Assembly (NCBI RefSeq): GCF_016464365.1
Contig: NZ_JADCUC010000002.1
Span: forward strand, 1-64,000
Source: Sandaracinobacteroides hominis
GTDB lineage: Bacteria; Pseudomonadota; Alphaproteobacteria; Sphingomonadales; Sphingomonadaceae
DNA length: 64,000 nucleotides
Direction: 5' to 3'
Shown: positions 35,210 to 45,191 of the stretch, piece after piece
Position numbering within the stretch: the first letter of the stretch is position 1
Layout: every line of letters begins with the position of its first letter
Made by a program: the position numbers and the translations under genes
Notes under the pieces: generated by a model
Told to the model about the DNA's origin: nothing
The model's input: only the letters and a program-made list of their open reading frames with translations
The model's database searches: none

Positions 35210-37501
35210 ATGCGTGAGTCCAGGGGTCGAGCAGTTTTCGGTGTGTCGGTTGCCCGTATTGCCCGTATGCGGATGGGCCTGCTGGCGGCGCTCGCCGTCG
35301 CCCACCCGGCGCTCGCCGGCAATGCTGATGCCGGGGCCGATGCCGGGGCCGACGCAGCCGCCGTCGAAGCCGACATGAAGGCCATCACCGTCACCGCCAC
35401 CCGCACGCCGCTGACGCTGCTGGAGGCGCCCGCCACCGTCACCGTCTTCGACGCGGACGCCATCGCCGACCAGATGGTCTCCGATATCCGCGATCTCGTC
35501 CGTTTCGAGCCCGGTGTCAGCGTCCGCCGCGCCCCCAGCCGCTTCGGCATGGCGCAGGGCTCCAGCGGCCGCGACGGCAACGCCGGCTTCAACATCCGCG
35601 GGCTGGAGGGCAACCGCGTGCTGATCCAGGTGGATGGCGTCCGCGTGCCCGACGGCTTCGAGTTCGGCGCGCAGGCAGCCGGTCGGGGCGACTATGTCGA
35701 TCTGGGCCTGGTGAAATCGGTGGAAATCCTGCGCGGCCCCGGCTCCTCGCTCTATGGCAGCGACGGTCTGGCGGGTGTCGTCAGCTTCCTCACCGCCAAC
35801 CCCGAAGACCTCCTCAGCGAAGGCCGCAACATCGGCCTGCTGGGTCGCGTCGGCTATGACAGCGCCGACGACCAGTGGAGCGGCACGGCGGCCGTTGCCG
35901 GCAAGGTCGGCGGCTTCTCGGCGCTTGCCGCCGCCACCATCCGCCGTGGCCACGAGCTGGACAATCAGGGCACCAACGACGCGCCAAACTCCACCCGCAC
36001 GGCGCCGAACCCGCAGGATACCAGCAGCAATTCCTATCTCGGCAAGATCGCCTATGACTTTGGCAGCGGCCACCAGATCCGCCTCACCGGCGAACATCTG
36101 GAGGACAAGACCGACACCAATGTGCTCAGCGGCATCGCCCCGGTGGCGTCTCTGCCCACCAGCGTCATCGGCCTCACCGCGCACGACAGGATCAGCCGCG
36201 ACCGCGTCAGCCTCGACTGGCGCTACCGGGCCCCGGGCGACGGCCTCGTTGAGAGCGCGATGCTGACCGGATACTGGCAGCAGGGCAAAAACTACCAATC
36301 GGCCTTTGAGGATCGGAAAAGCGCCGCCGATCGCAGCCGCATCAACAGCTTCGACAACGAGGTCTGGGGCCTCGCCGGCGATGTGGCGCTGGGCTTCACC
36401 ACCGGCAGCCTCGGCCACCGGCTGGTGGCCGGCGGCGATTTCTCGAAGACGGTGCAATCGGGCGTCCGCGACGGCACCGTGCCGACGCCGCCGGAAACCT
36501 TTCCGACGGCCGCCTTTCCGAAGACCGACTTCACCCTTGTCGGGCTGTTCGTGGGCGACGAGATCCGCCTTGCCGACGACCGGCTGATCCTGTTCCCCGG
36601 GCTGCGCTTTGATCATTATGCGCTGAACCCCGAGGAAGACCCGCTGATCCCCAGCTTCAGTGGTGCTGACTCTTCCGGCTCGCGCCTGTCGCCGCGACTG
36701 GGGGCTACCTACAGGCTGTCCGACGGCTTCAGCCTCGTCGGCAACTATACCAGCGGCTTCAAGGCGCCGGCGCCATCCCAGGTGAACCAGTTCTTCGAAA
36801 ATCTCACCTCGCCCTTCTTCGCCTACAGGACGATCCAGAACCCCGACCTGAAACCGGAAACCAGCCAGAGCTTCGAGGGCGGCTTCCGCGTCGACAGCGG
36901 CCCGGTATCCGGCTCGGTCACCGCCTTTACCGGCCGCTATCGCAACTTCATCAGCCAGGAGCAGGTCGGCGGCACCGGCACCGTCGCGAACCCGATCGTC
37001 TTCCAGTATATCAACCTCGCACGCGTCAACATCCATGGCGCCGAGGCTCGTTTCCAGGTGATGCCGATCGAAGGCTTTACCATCGACGGTTCGGTGGCCT
37101 GGGCCGAGGGCACCTCTGATCGGGACGGTGTGAAGACGCCGCTCCTCACCATCGATCCGCTGAAGTTCGTTGCCGGTCTTGGCTATCGCGATCCGGGCAA
37201 CCGATTTGGCGGGCAGCTGATGGCGACGGTGGGAAGCCGCAAGGAATCCAGCCAGACGACGGGGCTATGCACCCCGTCCTGCCTGCGGCCGGGTGGCTAT
37301 ACGGTGCTGGATGCAACGGCCTTCTTGAAGCTGGGCGAGATGTTCACGCTGCGCGCCGGGCTCTTCAACATCCTCGACGCGACCTACACCGAATGGGCCG
37401 ACATCCGGGGCATCGCCGACACGGCGGCGAACCGCGCCGTGGCCGATGCATGGACGCAGCCGGGCCGCAACTTCAGCGTCTCGCTGAGCGCGCGTTTCTG
37501 A
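35210..37501 (+). CDS. hmuR: TonB-dependent heme/hemoglobin receptor
   Basis: A 763-residue outer-membrane receptor of the hemoglobin/transferrin/lactoferrin class. The plug includes VTATRTPLTLLEAPATVTVF, FNIRGLEGNRVLIQVDGVRVPDGF-type sequence and SVEILRGPGSSLYGSDGLAGVVSF. The heme-receptor NPDLKPE motif is present (QNPDLKPETSQSFEGGF). It ends FSVSLSARF. The start at 35210 has GGAAG upstream and a signal-like segment (GLLAALAVAHPALA). The short ADAGADAGADAA linker after the signal peptide is repetitive. Divergent from hmuSTUV-chaN, which supports heme as ligand. Confidence 0.9.
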   Translation: MRESRGRAVFGVSVARIARMRMGLLAALAVAHPALAGNADAGADAGADAAAVEADMKAITVTATRTPLTLLEAPATVTVFDADAIADQMVSDIRDLVRFEPGVSVRRAPSRFGMAQGSSGRDGNAGFNIRGLEGNRVLIQVDGVRVPDGFEFGAQAAGRGDYVDLGLVKSVEILRGPGSSLYGSDGLAGVVSFLTANPEDLLSEGRNIGLLGRVGYDSADDQWSGTAAVAGKVGGFSALAAATIRRGHELDNQGTNDAPNSTRTAPNPQDTSSNSYLGKIAYDFGSGHQIRLTGEHLEDKTDTNVLSGIAPVASLPTSVIGLTAHDRISRDRVSLDWRYRAPGDGLVESAMLTGYWQQGKNYQSAFEDRKSAADRSRINSFDNEVWGLAGDVALGFTTGSLGHRLVAGGDFSKTVQSGVRDGTVPTPPETFPTAAFPKTDFTLVGLFVGDEIRLADDRLILFPGLRFDHYALNPEEDPLIPSFSGADSSGSRLSPRLGATYRLSDGFSLVGNYTSGFKAPAPSQVNQFFENLTSPFFAYRTIQNPDLKPETSQSFEGGFRVDSGPVSGSVTAFTGRYRNFISQEQVGGTGTVANPIVFQYINLARVNIHGAEARFQVMPIEGFTIDGSVAWAEGTSDRDGVKTPLLTIDPLKFVAGLGYRDPGNRFGGQLMATVGSRKESSQTTGLCTPSCLRPGGYTVLDATAFLKLGEMFTLRAGLFNILDATYTEWADIRGIADTAANRAVADAWTQPGRNFSVSLSARF

Positions 37502-37605
37502 AGCGTCCTGGCCGGGCGCTCCGCCGAGCGCCCGGCATGGCGCGACAGGCGCCGCCAGCCGGTCGGAGCGGCCATTGCCGGCAGCATCCTAACCAGGTCA
37601 GGCGT

Positions 37606-38952
37606 TCAGGGCAGGATGATGCGAAACAGCGCACCCCCCTCGGGCGCCTTCTCGACGGCGATGCTGCCGCCGTGCGCCGTCGTCACCTGCCGCACGAAGC
37701 TGAGCCCGACGCCGTGCCCCTCGGCGCGGGTGGTGTAGAAGGGGAGGAAAATATCCTCGCGGCGTTCCGGCGGGATGCCGGGGCCGTTGTCGGCGACTTC
37801 CAGCAGCACCGCCCCGGTGGCAGAGCGGGCGGCATGGAACCGCACCAGCGGTTCCGGCCCGGCGCCTGCCGCCGCGGCGGCATTGCGCAGGATATTGAGC
37901 GAGAGCTGCGCCAGCAGTTGCGGGTCGCCGTCTATCTGCAGGCCGTCGGCGATCTCGCGCACCAGCCGAACCCCGGCGCTTGTCGGATCGGCGACAAAGA
38001 TGCGCAGGATCTCGTCCGCCCAGGGCGCCGCCTCGAAGCTGCGGCGGTGGACGACGGGCGCAGAGGCAAAGCTGCGGTAGCTTTCCACGAAGCGGTGCAT
38101 GCCCTCGGCCCGGCGGGCGACGGTGTCGATCGCGGTGCGTGCCTCGGCCAGTTCCGGATCGCCGCCCAGTGGCGAGGCGGCGAGCAGGTCCGCCGCCGTA
38201 CGGGCAAGCGAGGTGACCGGCGTCAGCGAGTTCATGATCTCGTGCGTCAGCACCCGCACCAGATCGCCCTGTGCCGCCATTTCGGCGCTGCCCAGCATGT
38301 TCTGCACCGGCAGCAGCGAGACGATCCGCACATCCTCGCCCATCCGCTCGACGCGGGCGGATTCCAGGATCGTGCGCTGGCCGGTGCCGTCCATCGCCAT
38401 GCGGGTCAGCCGGCGCCCGGCGGCCGGCTGCGCCAGCGCCGACACGAACTCGCTGCCAAAGACGGCGAAATCCTGTAGTCGATTGCCGCCGATGGCGCCG
38501 AACTGTCGCCGCGCGGCCTTGTTCAGCAGCCGCACCCGGTCGCCGTCGTGGATGGTGAGAAGCGCGATCGGCGCATCGTCGACGATGGCGCCCAGGAATC
38601 GCGCCTCGTCCGCTGCCTCCATCCGCCGTTTGCCGAGGTCGATTATGGCGCCGTCCAGCGCCTCCCCCAGCCGGTCGAAGCCGACCCCCTTTCCCAGCCC
38701 GAAGCGCTGGGCGAAATCGTCGTAGCGGACGGCGTCTATGAAGCGCGCAACAGCGCGGTTGGTGCGGCCCAGCTGATACCAGAGCGCCCAGATCGCGAAA
38801 GCAGCGCCGATCCCCAGCACGATCCGCACCGCAGGCATCCCCGGCTGGCGGAACGACAGCAGGAACAGCAACGGCAGCACAATCGCCAGCGCCAGCCGCA
38901 GCGCCAGCCCCCATTCCGCGCGGCGGGCAAGGCTGGGGAGGCTAAAGCCCAT
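37606..38952 (-). CDS. NtrY-like sensor histidine kinase
   Basis: A 448-residue kinase with two N-terminal membrane helices (about 16-33 and 42-60), a short linker, a PAS-like segment ([18 protein letters not shown], about 117-215), and catalytic regions: the H-box [15 protein letters not shown] (His237), N-box [13 protein letters not shown]1 DNGPGIPP, F-box FLPFYTT and G2 EGHGVGLSF. There is no evident periplasmic domain, which suggests membrane-state sensing. It overlaps the 3' end of the response-regulator gene by 11 bases, so the two are one operon and a cognate pair. Confidence 0.9.
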   Translation of the reverse strand: MGFSLPSLARRAEWGLALRLALAIVLPLLFLLSFRQPGMPAVRIVLGIGAAFAIWALWYQLGRTNRAVARFIDAVRYDDFAQRFGLGKGVGFDRLGEALDGAIIDLGKRRMEAADEARFLGAIVDDAPIALLTIHDGDRVRLLNKAARRQFGAIGGNRLQDFAVFGSEFVSALAQPAAGRRLTRMAMDGTGQRTILESARVERMGEDVRIVSLLPVQNMLGSAEMAAQGDLVRVLTHEIMNSLTPVTSLARTAADLLAASPLGGDPELAEARTAIDTVARRAEGMHRFVESYRSFASAPVVHRRSFEAAPWADEILRIFVADPTSAGVRLVREIADGLQIDGDPQLLAQLSLNILRNAAAAAGAGPEPLVRFHAARSATGAVLLEVADNGPGIPPERREDIFLPFYTTRAEGHGVGLSFVRQVTTAHGGSIAVEKAPEGGALFRIILP

Positions 38953-40330
38953 GCTTCTCCATCCGGCGATAGACAGCCGCGCGGGTCAGCCCCAGCTCGT
39001 TGGCGGCAAGGGTGATATTGTAGCCGTGCTTGCGCAGCGCCCGCTCCACCATCTGCCGCTCGGCGCGCTCCAGATTCAGGTCCTCGCTGCCCGCCGGCAT
39101 CTGCATCTGCAGCCGCTCGCTGCGGGGCATCGGGAAATCCTCCAGCTGATAGGCATCGCCCTGCGCCAGGATCACCGCCCGCTCGCAGGCGTGGCGGAGC
39201 GCCCGGATATTGCCGGGCCAGTCATAGTCGCCCAGCGCCTTTGCCAGCGGCGCCGAAAGCGCCCGCCGGGGGGCGCCATAGCGGCGTTCGTAGAGATGCA
39301 GGAAATGCGTCAGCAGCAGCGGGATGTCCTCGCGCCGGTCGCGCAGCGGCGGCAGCTCGATCTCCACGGTGTTCAGCCGGAACAGCAGATCCTGCCGGAA
39401 GCGCGCCGGATCGTTCAGGCTCTCGTGCGGCAGGTTGGTGGCGGCGATCACGCGGATGTCCAGCGGGGCGGGCGTGTTCGAACCGAGCGGCGTCACCTCG
39501 CGCCGCTCCAGCGCGGTCAGCAGCTTCGGCTGCAGCGTCAGCGGCAGGTTGCCGATCTCGTCGAGAAACACGGTGCCGCCCTTGCCGGCCGCCAGCCGCC
39601 CGGTGCGGTCGGATCGCGCATCCGTGAAGGCGCCCTTCACATGGCCGAACAGCTCCGATTCAAACAGCGTCTCGCTGACCGAACCGAGATCGACCGACAC
39701 CATCACCTGCCCGGCCCGGCGCGAGCGGCGATGCAGTTCGCGCGCCACCAACTCCTTGCCGGTGCCGTTCTCGCCCAGGATCAGCACATTGGCGTCGGTG
39801 GGCGCAGCGCGCTCGATCAGCGATCGCACATGATCCATCGCCCGCGAATTGCCCAGCATCGGCGCTTCGCCCGCGGGCGTTGTCAGCTCCACCGCCCGCT
39901 CGCGTTCCTGCCGGGCGCTGCGCCGCGATTGGCGGAGTGCGGCGGCCGAGGAAGCGGTCGCGAACAGGCGCTCGTTGGTCCAGGGCTTGGCAACGAAATC
40001 GGTGGCGCCGCCCTTGATCGCGTCGACCGCGATTCCGATCCCGGCGTGGGCGGTAATGATGACGACGGCGGCCTCCGGATCGTGCGCCAGGATCCGCGCC
40101 AGCCAGCTGAACCCCTCGCGCCCGTCGGTGGCGCCGCGGGCGAAATTCAGGTCCAGCAGGATGAGGTCGGGCGAGGAGGTCGCCAGCAGTTGCATCAGCG
40201 CTTCCGGGTGGCTCAGCGTCACCACCTCGCGGAAGGCCTGGCGGATGGCGAACCTTGCCGCCAGCGCAATGTCCGCGTCGTCGTCGACGATGACCGCCTG
40301 CCCGAACATCTTCTCCTGCGGCATTGCCAT
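38942..40330 (-). CDS. Sigma54-dependent response regulator
   Basis: A 462-residue NtrC-type activator: receiver domain with phospho-acceptor Asp60 (LILLDLNF) and switch Lys (VAKPW); AAA+ domain with Walker [25 protein letters not shown] in the L1 loop, and Walker [13 protein letters not shown]-terminal Fis-type HTH ([20 protein letters not shown]). The L1 loop reads GAFTDA rather than the canonical GAFTGA, a variant I associate with regulators found beside FtsX-type exporters. Twin palindromes and -24/-12 promoters lie just upstream, so it probably autoregulates and drives the divergent exporter operon. Confidence 0.9.
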   Translation of the reverse strand: MAMPQEKMFGQAVIVDDDADIALAARFAIRQAFREVVTLSHPEALMQLLATSSPDLILLDLNFARGATDGREGFSWLARILAHDPEAAVVIITAHAGIGIAVDAIKGGATDFVAKPWTNERLFATASSAAALRQSRRSARQERERAVELTTPAGEAPMLGNSRAMDHVRSLIERAAPTDANVLILGENGTGKELVARELHRRSRRAGQVMVSVDLGSVSETLFESELFGHVKGAFTDARSDRTGRLAAGKGGTVFLDEIGNLPLTLQPKLLTALERREVTPLGSNTPAPLDIRVIAATNLPHESLNDPARFRQDLLFRLNTVEIELPPLRDRREDIPLLLTHFLHLYERRYGAPRRALSAPLAKALGDYDWPGNIRALRHACERAVILAQGDAYQLEDFPMPRSERLQMQMPAGSEDLNLERAERQMVERALRKHGYNITLAANELGLTRAAVYRRMEKHGL

Positions 40331-40374
40331 CCTTCCGCGCTGTTTCTGGCGGCTCGCCGCATCGGGCGCAATCC

Positions 40375-40391
40375 TGCAAAGTTCGTGCCGG
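40375..40391 (-). promoter_or_regulatory. Sigma54 promoter for response regulator/kinase operon
   Basis: On the minus strand CCGGCACGAACTTTGCA matches the -24/-12 consensus (TGGCAC-N5-TTGC) with GG at 40389-40388 and GC at 40377-40376, spaced by exactly ten bases. It lies about 45 bases before the regulator start, and the twin operators are 72-115 bases upstream of it, ideal for an enhancer-binding activator. Confidence 0.75.
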
Positions 40392-40399
40392 CCCGGAAC

Positions 40400-40416
40400 C
40401 TGGCACGCTTCCTGCT
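40400..40416 (+). promoter_or_regulatory. Sigma54 promoter for exporter operon
   Basis: CTGGCACGCTTCCTGCT matches the -24/-12 consensus with GG at 40402-40403 and GC at 40414-40415, again ten bases apart. It faces the HlyD gene (40509). The operators would then sit downstream of the start of transcription, inside the leader, which is unusual, so this site is a little less certain than its minus-strand partner. Confidence 0.6.
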
Positions 40417-40462
40417 GTGAACACCGGTATGACCAGCAATCCCCTTGCAGCCGGCCCGATGC

Positions 40463-40504
40463 CTGTCCGCTATCGGACAGTCACTGTCCGTTTTCGGACA
40501 GTGA
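40463..40504. promoter_or_regulatory. Twin palindromic enhancer sites, 21 bp apart
   Basis: CTGTCCGCTATCGGACAG (40463-40480) and CTGTCCGTTTTCGGACAG (40484-40501) share perfect 7-bp arms with a 4-bp spacer. The second extends to 10-bp arms (TCACTGTCCG at 40481-40490, CGGACAGTGA at 40495-40504). Their centres are 21 bp apart, two helical turns, so two dimers would bind the same DNA face. The second palindrome ends four bases before the HlyD start codon and occupies the place of a Shine-Dalgarno. Confidence 0.85.
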
Positions 40505-40508
40505 CGCA

Positions 40509-41837
40509 ATGACTGTCCTCAACCTGCAGACCCCGGAACAGAAGGATGCGCCGGTCGCCGGCGCAGCGATGGACCGCGTGATCGTGCGCAAGCGGATCGA
40601 CAGGCGTGTGCTGGCCGCAGGCGCGGCGCTGGCCGTGCTGATGCTGGTCCTCATCTGGTGGCAGTTCGCGCCGCGCGCCGGATCGCAGACCATCACCGCC
40701 GAACGCACCACCATTTCCACCGTGAAGACGGGCGTGTTCGAGGATTTCCTGCCGCTTCGCGCACAGGTGAAGCCGCTGGTCACTGTCTATCTGGATGCCG
40801 TCGAGGGCGGCCGCGTCGACGAGTTGCTGGTGGAGGATGGCGCCACCGTCGAGAAGGGGCAGCTGCTCGCCAGGCTTTCCAATGCCGAGCTGCAGCTTTC
40901 CACGCTGGCCCGGCAGACCGAAGTCGAGCAGCAGCTGAACAACATGCGCAGCCAGGAATTCGCGCTGGAGCAGAGCCGCCTGGCCAACCGCCGCTCCATC
41001 ATCGAGGCGCAGCTGGATGTGGCAAAGGCAAAACGCCAGTATGATGTGCAGGCGCCGCTGGCTGAGCGCGGCTTCGTCGCCGGCAAGGCGTTCCGCGATA
41101 CCGAGGATAATTTCGCCGCCCAGAAATCCCGCCTGCAGGTTCTGGAACAGGGCGCGAAGACCGAGGAAAAGCTGCAATCCAGCCAGCTGGCGCAGCTCCG
41201 CGCGGCCGCCGCCTCGCTGCAGTCCAGCCTCGCCATTGCGCGCGGCAGCCTCGATTCCCTCAACCTGCGCGCGCCCGTTTCGGGCCGGCTGTCCGCCTTC
41301 TCCATCGAGATCGGCCAATCCATGCAGAAGGGCGCCCGGCTGGGGCAGATCGACAGCCCGGGCCGCAACAAGCTGGTCGCCGGGATCGACGAATATTATC
41401 TCGGCCGCATCGAGCCGGGGCAGAAGGCGACGCTGGAGGTGGCGGGCAGGATCCACCCGCTGAAGGTCTCGCGCATCATGCCGCAGGTGACCAACGGCCA
41501 GTTCCAGATCGACCTGGTGTTCGAGGGCGCGGAACCGGAAGGCCTGCAGCGCGGCCAGACGCTGCAAGCCAAGCTGGTGCTGGGCGATCCGGCGCCGGCG
41601 CGCCTCATCCCCAACGGCAGTTTCTATACGGAGACGGGCGGCAACTGGGTGTTCGTGGTGTCACCCGATGGCCGCACCGCCGAACGCCGCGACGTGCGCC
41701 TTGGCCGCCGCAACGCCGATTTCATCGAAGTGCTCGACGGGCTGGATCCGGGCGAGCGCGTCATCACCTCGCCCTACACGGGCTTCGCAGACAAGACCCG
41801 GCTTCAACTGGAAGCCGCTTCGGAAGGGACCAACTGA
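40509..41837 (+). CDS. HlyD/MacA-type periplasmic adaptor
   Basis: A 442-residue membrane-fusion protein: a single N-terminal membrane helix (about 35-53, VLAAGAALAVLMLVLIWW), a lipoyl/barrel-sandwich domain (EGGRVDELLVEDGATVEKGQLLARL and LRAPVSGRLSAFSIEIGQ), a long coiled-coil hairpin between them (about 125-250, Gln/Glu/Leu-rich), then beta-barrel and membrane-proximal domains. It links an inner-membrane MacB-type exporter to an outer-membrane channel; no TolC gene is present here. The start ATG lacks a Shine-Dalgarno. The stop overlaps the next start by one base (TGATG). Confidence 0.88.
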   Translation: MTVLNLQTPEQKDAPVAGAAMDRVIVRKRIDRRVLAAGAALAVLMLVLIWWQFAPRAGSQTITAERTTISTVKTGVFEDFLPLRAQVKPLVTVYLDAVEGGRVDELLVEDGATVEKGQLLARLSNAELQLSTLARQTEVEQQLNNMRSQEFALEQSRLANRRSIIEAQLDVAKAKRQYDVQAPLAERGFVAGKAFRDTEDNFAAQKSRLQVLEQGAKTEEKLQSSQLAQLRAAAASLQSSLAIARGSLDSLNLRAPVSGRLSAFSIEIGQSMQKGARLGQIDSPGRNKLVAGIDEYYLGRIEPGQKATLEVAGRIHPLKVSRIMPQVTNGQFQIDLVFEGAEPEGLQRGQTLQAKLVLGDPAPARLIPNGSFYTETGGNWVFVVSPDGRTAERRDVRLGRRNADFIEVLDGLDPGERVITSPYTGFADKTRLQLEAASEGTN

Positions 41838-42523
41838 TGTCGCTGCTTACCATGAACGACTTGTCGAAAAGCTATCGCACCGAGACGCTGGAAACCGCCG
41901 CGCTGGACGGTGTGAGCCTGGAGATCGGCGAGGGCGAGTTTGTCGCCATCATGGGGCCGTCCGGCTGCGGCAAATCCACCCTGCTGAACGTGATGGGGAT
42001 GCTCGACGGCCCGACCGGTGGTTCCTACCGCTTTGCCGGGCAGGAAGTGGCGGGCCTGCGTGAATCGCAGCTGGCCGAAACCCGCAAGAAGTACATCGGC
42101 TTCATCTTCCAGAGCTTCAACCTGGTCGACGAGCTGACCGTGCGCGAGAATGTCGAACTGGCGCTCCTCTATCACAATATCCCCGCCGCCGAGCGCAAGG
42201 CGCGGGTGGAGAAGGTGCTGGACAAGGTCGGTATCGCCCATCGCGCCGGCCACCGTCCGGCGCAGCTTTCCGGCGGCCAGCAGCAGCGGGTGGCCGTGGC
42301 GCGGGCGCTGGTGGCCGAGCCGAAGCTGATCCTGGCCGACGAACCCACCGGCAACCTCGATACCGCCCACGGCGAGGAAGTGATGCGGATGCTCCGCCAG
42401 CTGAACGTGGAGGGCTCGACCATCGTCATGGTCACCCACTCGCCCTCGCACGCCGATTATGCCGGCCGCGTCATCAACATGCTCGACGGCCGCATCGTGG
42501 TCGAGCGTCGCCGCGCAGCCTGA
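41837..42523 (+). CDS. MacB/LolD-type ABC ATP-binding protein
   Basis: A 228-residue ATPase with Walker A (GPSGCGKST), signature [16 protein letters not shown], Walker B ([12 protein letters not shown]) and switch His ([11 protein letters not shown]). The ADEPTGNLD form and [17 protein letters not shown] are hallmarks of the MacB/LolD/FtsE group, which drive mechanotransmission rather than membrane channel transport. It is coupled to the adaptor gene before it and followed after 17 bases by the permease. Confidence 0.92.
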   Translation: MSLLTMNDLSKSYRTETLETAALDGVSLEIGEGEFVAIMGPSGCGKSTLLNVMGMLDGPTGGSYRFAGQEVAGLRESQLAETRKKYIGFIFQSFNLVDELTVRENVELALLYHNIPAAERKARVEKVLDKVGIAHRAGHRPAQLSGGQQQRVAVARALVAEPKLILADEPTGNLDTAHGEEVMRMLRQLNVEGSTIVMVTHSPSHADYAGRVINMLDGRIVVERRRAA

Positions 42524-42540
42524 TCGAAGGAACACTTCCC

Positions 42541-45039
42541 ATGTGGCGCAACTATCTCACCGTCGGCCTCCGCTCGCTGGCGAAGAACCGTCTCTACAGC
42601 TTCATCAATATCCTTGGCCTCGCCATCGGCCTTGCCGCCTGCCTGATGATCCTGCTCTTCGTGCGCTATGAGCTGAGCTATGACCGCTGGCTGCCGGACA
42701 GCGACCGCATCTATCAGCTGCAGAGCTGGTACAAATCGAGCGAGACGGGCGAGGAAGACAAGCTGCAGATGACGCCGTTCATCTCCGGCAAGCGCGTCGC
42801 CAAGGATTTCCCGCAGGTGGAACGCGAAGCGTTCGTGATGCAGGGCGAACCGGTGTTCCTGAAGGACGGCGAGGCGCTGTCCACCAAGGACTATCTCTAC
42901 GCTGACGCCAACCTGCTGCGGCTGATGCCGCTGCCCATGTTGAAGGGCAATGTCGCCGGCCTGGACCAGCCGGGGAATGTCGTCCTTTCCGAAACGGAGG
43001 CGATGCGCCGCTTTGGCACCACCGATGTCGTCGGCAAGACGATCAGCCTGATCGCCAAGGGCATCACCTGGGATTTCCATGTGGTGGGCGTGATGAAGGA
43101 CCTGCCCAAGAACAGCAGCCTGAGGGCGAACGCCATCATGACCATCGACATCCGCCGCTGGATGGCGCTGGAGCAGGAAGCGCTGGAATGCTGGGGCTGC
43201 CAGTTCGGATTCTCGTTCCTGAAACTGAAGCCCGGATCGGACGTCGGCGCGATGCGCCTTGCCATGCCGGCGTGGGAAAAGCGCAACATCCCCGACGAGG
43301 ATTTCGGTGGCACCCGCTTCAACCAGGGCGACGACCAGAACTGGATCTTCGCCAACCTGCGCGACGTCCACACCGGCGAAGCACAATCCGCCTCGATCAC
43401 ACCGAGCAACGACCGCAAGACGATCGCCACCTTTGCCGTGGTGGCTTTGCTGATCCTGGGGATGGCAATCGTCAACTTCACCAACCTCTCCACCTCGCGC
43501 GCCAGCCAGCGCGCCCGCGAAGTGGCGCTGCGCAAGGTGCTGGGCGCCAACCGCCGCCAGCTGATCCTGCAGTTTCTCGGCGAATCGCTGCTGGTGACGG
43601 CCATTTCGATGCTGCTGGCGCTGGCGCTGGTCGAGCTGCTGATGCCGCCGTTTGCGGCGTTCCTCGATGCCGACCTGAAGGTGACATATTTCGGCGAAGG
43701 CGGCATCGCGCCGGCGATCCTGTTGCTGGTGCCGCTGGTGGGCCTGCTGGGCGGCCTTTACCCGGCCTTCTTCCTGTCGCGCTTCCAGCCGGCGCATGTG
43801 CTGAAGGCCAATAAGTCGGCGGCGGAAACGCCCGGTTCGGGGCATCTGCGCAGCGCGCTGGTGATCGGCCAGTTCGCCGTCTCCATCGGCCTCATCATCT
43901 GCACCGCCATCATCTACATGCAGACCGTCTATGCCCGCAGCGTCGACCCCGGCTACCAGCGCGGCAATATCCTGCAGGTCGATGATCTTGGCCGCTACCA
44001 GCTGCACGACAAGGGCCGGCTGATCGCCGACACCATGCGCCGCATCGAAGGGGTGGAGGCTGTCGGCCGCACCGGCATCGGCGTCGCAACCGACAACAAC
44101 AGCAACACCGGCTTCCTGGTGCCCGGCAAGGCGGAGCCGGTGAGCATCGGCCAGTACAGCGTCGACGCCGGCTTCAAGGACGCCATGGGGCTGAAGCTGC
44201 TCGCCGGCCGCTGGTTCGAGGATGGCCGGCTGATGGACGATTCCTCGCTGCCGTTCCCCAACAGCGACGAGGCCGAGCGGGCGCTGGCGGCGCGCGGCAC
44301 CAACATCGTCATCAACGAACTGGCGGCCCGACGGCTGGGCTTTGCCAATCCCGGCGACGCCATCGGCAAGACCTTCCGCGCCGGCTATGTTTCCAACGAA
44401 AACGGCAGCGTTCCGGCGACCATCATCGGCGTCGTGCAGGATGCGCGCTTCCGATCGGTGCGGACGCCGCTGCAGCCGATGTCGTTCCGCATGACCGAGG
44501 AAGGGCAGGGGCAGCTGATCGTCCGCTACAAGGGCGACCCTACAGCCGTCCGAGGCCGGGTGGAGCAGGCGTGGAAATCGATCGTCCGCGACGTGCCGTT
44601 CAGGGCCGAGTTCAGCGAGGACATCATCCAGGAGCTGTACAAGGCCGAGGACGCGCGTGCGAAAACCTTCGCGGCGTTCGCGCTGCTGTCGGTGATCGTC
44701 GGCTGCCTCGGGCTGTTCGGCCTCGCCTCGTTCACGGCAGAGCGGCGCACCAAGGAGATCGGCATCCGCAAGGTGCTGGGCGCGCGAACCCGCGACATCG
44801 TGCAGCTCTTGATCTGGCAGTTCTCGAAGCCGGTGGTGATCGCCAATCTGATCGCCTGGCCGGTCGCCTGGTGGCTGATGCGCGATTGGCTGAACGGCTT
44901 CGACGCGCGGATCGACCTTGGCTTCGGGCCGTTCCTGATCGCTGGCTTCGCGGCGTTGGGGATCGCGGCCGCCACCGTCGCCGGCCATGCCTTCCGGGTG
45001 GCGCGCGCCAACCCGATCCACGCGCTGAGATACGAATAA
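42541..45039 (+). CDS. FtsX-type ABC permease, duplicated
   Basis: An 832-residue permease with two MacB-like halves. Each has a periplasmic core domain followed by three-to-four helices that begin with the conserved cytoplasmic motif: REVALRKVLGANRRQLILQFLGE near 325 and RRTKEIGIRKVLGARTRDIVQLLIWQF near 735. The N-terminus is NYLTVGLRSLAKNRLYSFINILGLAIGLAACLMI in pieces. Such proteins export peptides, lipids or antibiotics with an HlyD adaptor. Expression is probably controlled by the divergent sigma54 system. The substrate is unknown. Confidence 0.9.
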   Translation: MWRNYLTVGLRSLAKNRLYSFINILGLAIGLAACLMILLFVRYELSYDRWLPDSDRIYQLQSWYKSSETGEEDKLQMTPFISGKRVAKDFPQVEREAFVMQGEPVFLKDGEALSTKDYLYADANLLRLMPLPMLKGNVAGLDQPGNVVLSETEAMRRFGTTDVVGKTISLIAKGITWDFHVVGVMKDLPKNSSLRANAIMTIDIRRWMALEQEALECWGCQFGFSFLKLKPGSDVGAMRLAMPAWEKRNIPDEDFGGTRFNQGDDQNWIFANLRDVHTGEAQSASITPSNDRKTIATFAVVALLILGMAIVNFTNLSTSRASQRAREVALRKVLGANRRQLILQFLGESLLVTAISMLLALALVELLMPPFAAFLDADLKVTYFGEGGIAPAILLLVPLVGLLGGLYPAFFLSRFQPAHVLKANKSAAETPGSGHLRSALVIGQFAVSIGLIICTAIIYMQTVYARSVDPGYQRGNILQVDDLGRYQLHDKGRLIADTMRRIEGVEAVGRTGIGVATDNNSNTGFLVPGKAEPVSIGQYSVDAGFKDAMGLKLLAGRWFEDGRLMDDSSLPFPNSDEAERALAARGTNIVINELAARRLGFANPGDAIGKTFRAGYVSNENGSVPATIIGVVQDARFRSVRTPLQPMSFRMTEEGQGQLIVRYKGDPTAVRGRVEQAWKSIVRDVPFRAEFSEDIIQELYKAEDARAKTFAAFALLSVIVGCLGLFGLASFTAERRTKEIGIRKVLGARTRDIVQLLIWQFSKPVVIANLIAWPVAWWLMRDWLNGFDARIDLGFGPFLIAGFAALGIAAATVAGHAFRVARANPIHALRYE

Positions 45040-45052
45040 CCGGATGTGAACA

Positions 45053-45112
45053 GGCCGCGTCCGCCCCCCGGACGCGGCCCTGCGGCAGGTGCCGGCGAAA
45101 GCCGGCGCCTGC
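45053..45112. terminator. Two consecutive strong hairpins after exporter operon
   Basis: GGCCGCGTCCG (45053-45063) pairs perfectly with CGGACGCGGCC (45069-45079) around a five-C loop. Then GCAGGTGCCGGC (45085-45096) pairs with GCCGGCGCCTGC (45101-45112) across a GAAA tetraloop with one G-U pair. They start 14 bases after the permease stop and separate it from the next iron-regulated operon. The lack of U-runs leaves open a REP-like or Rho-associated role. Confidence 0.65.
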
Positions 45113-45191
45113 CGACAGCAGGTTCGGCGTAGACGCAACGTGAAGCCTCGCGTAGCCAGCGGCCGCGGGTGTTTTCCGTTCAGCTAACGCT

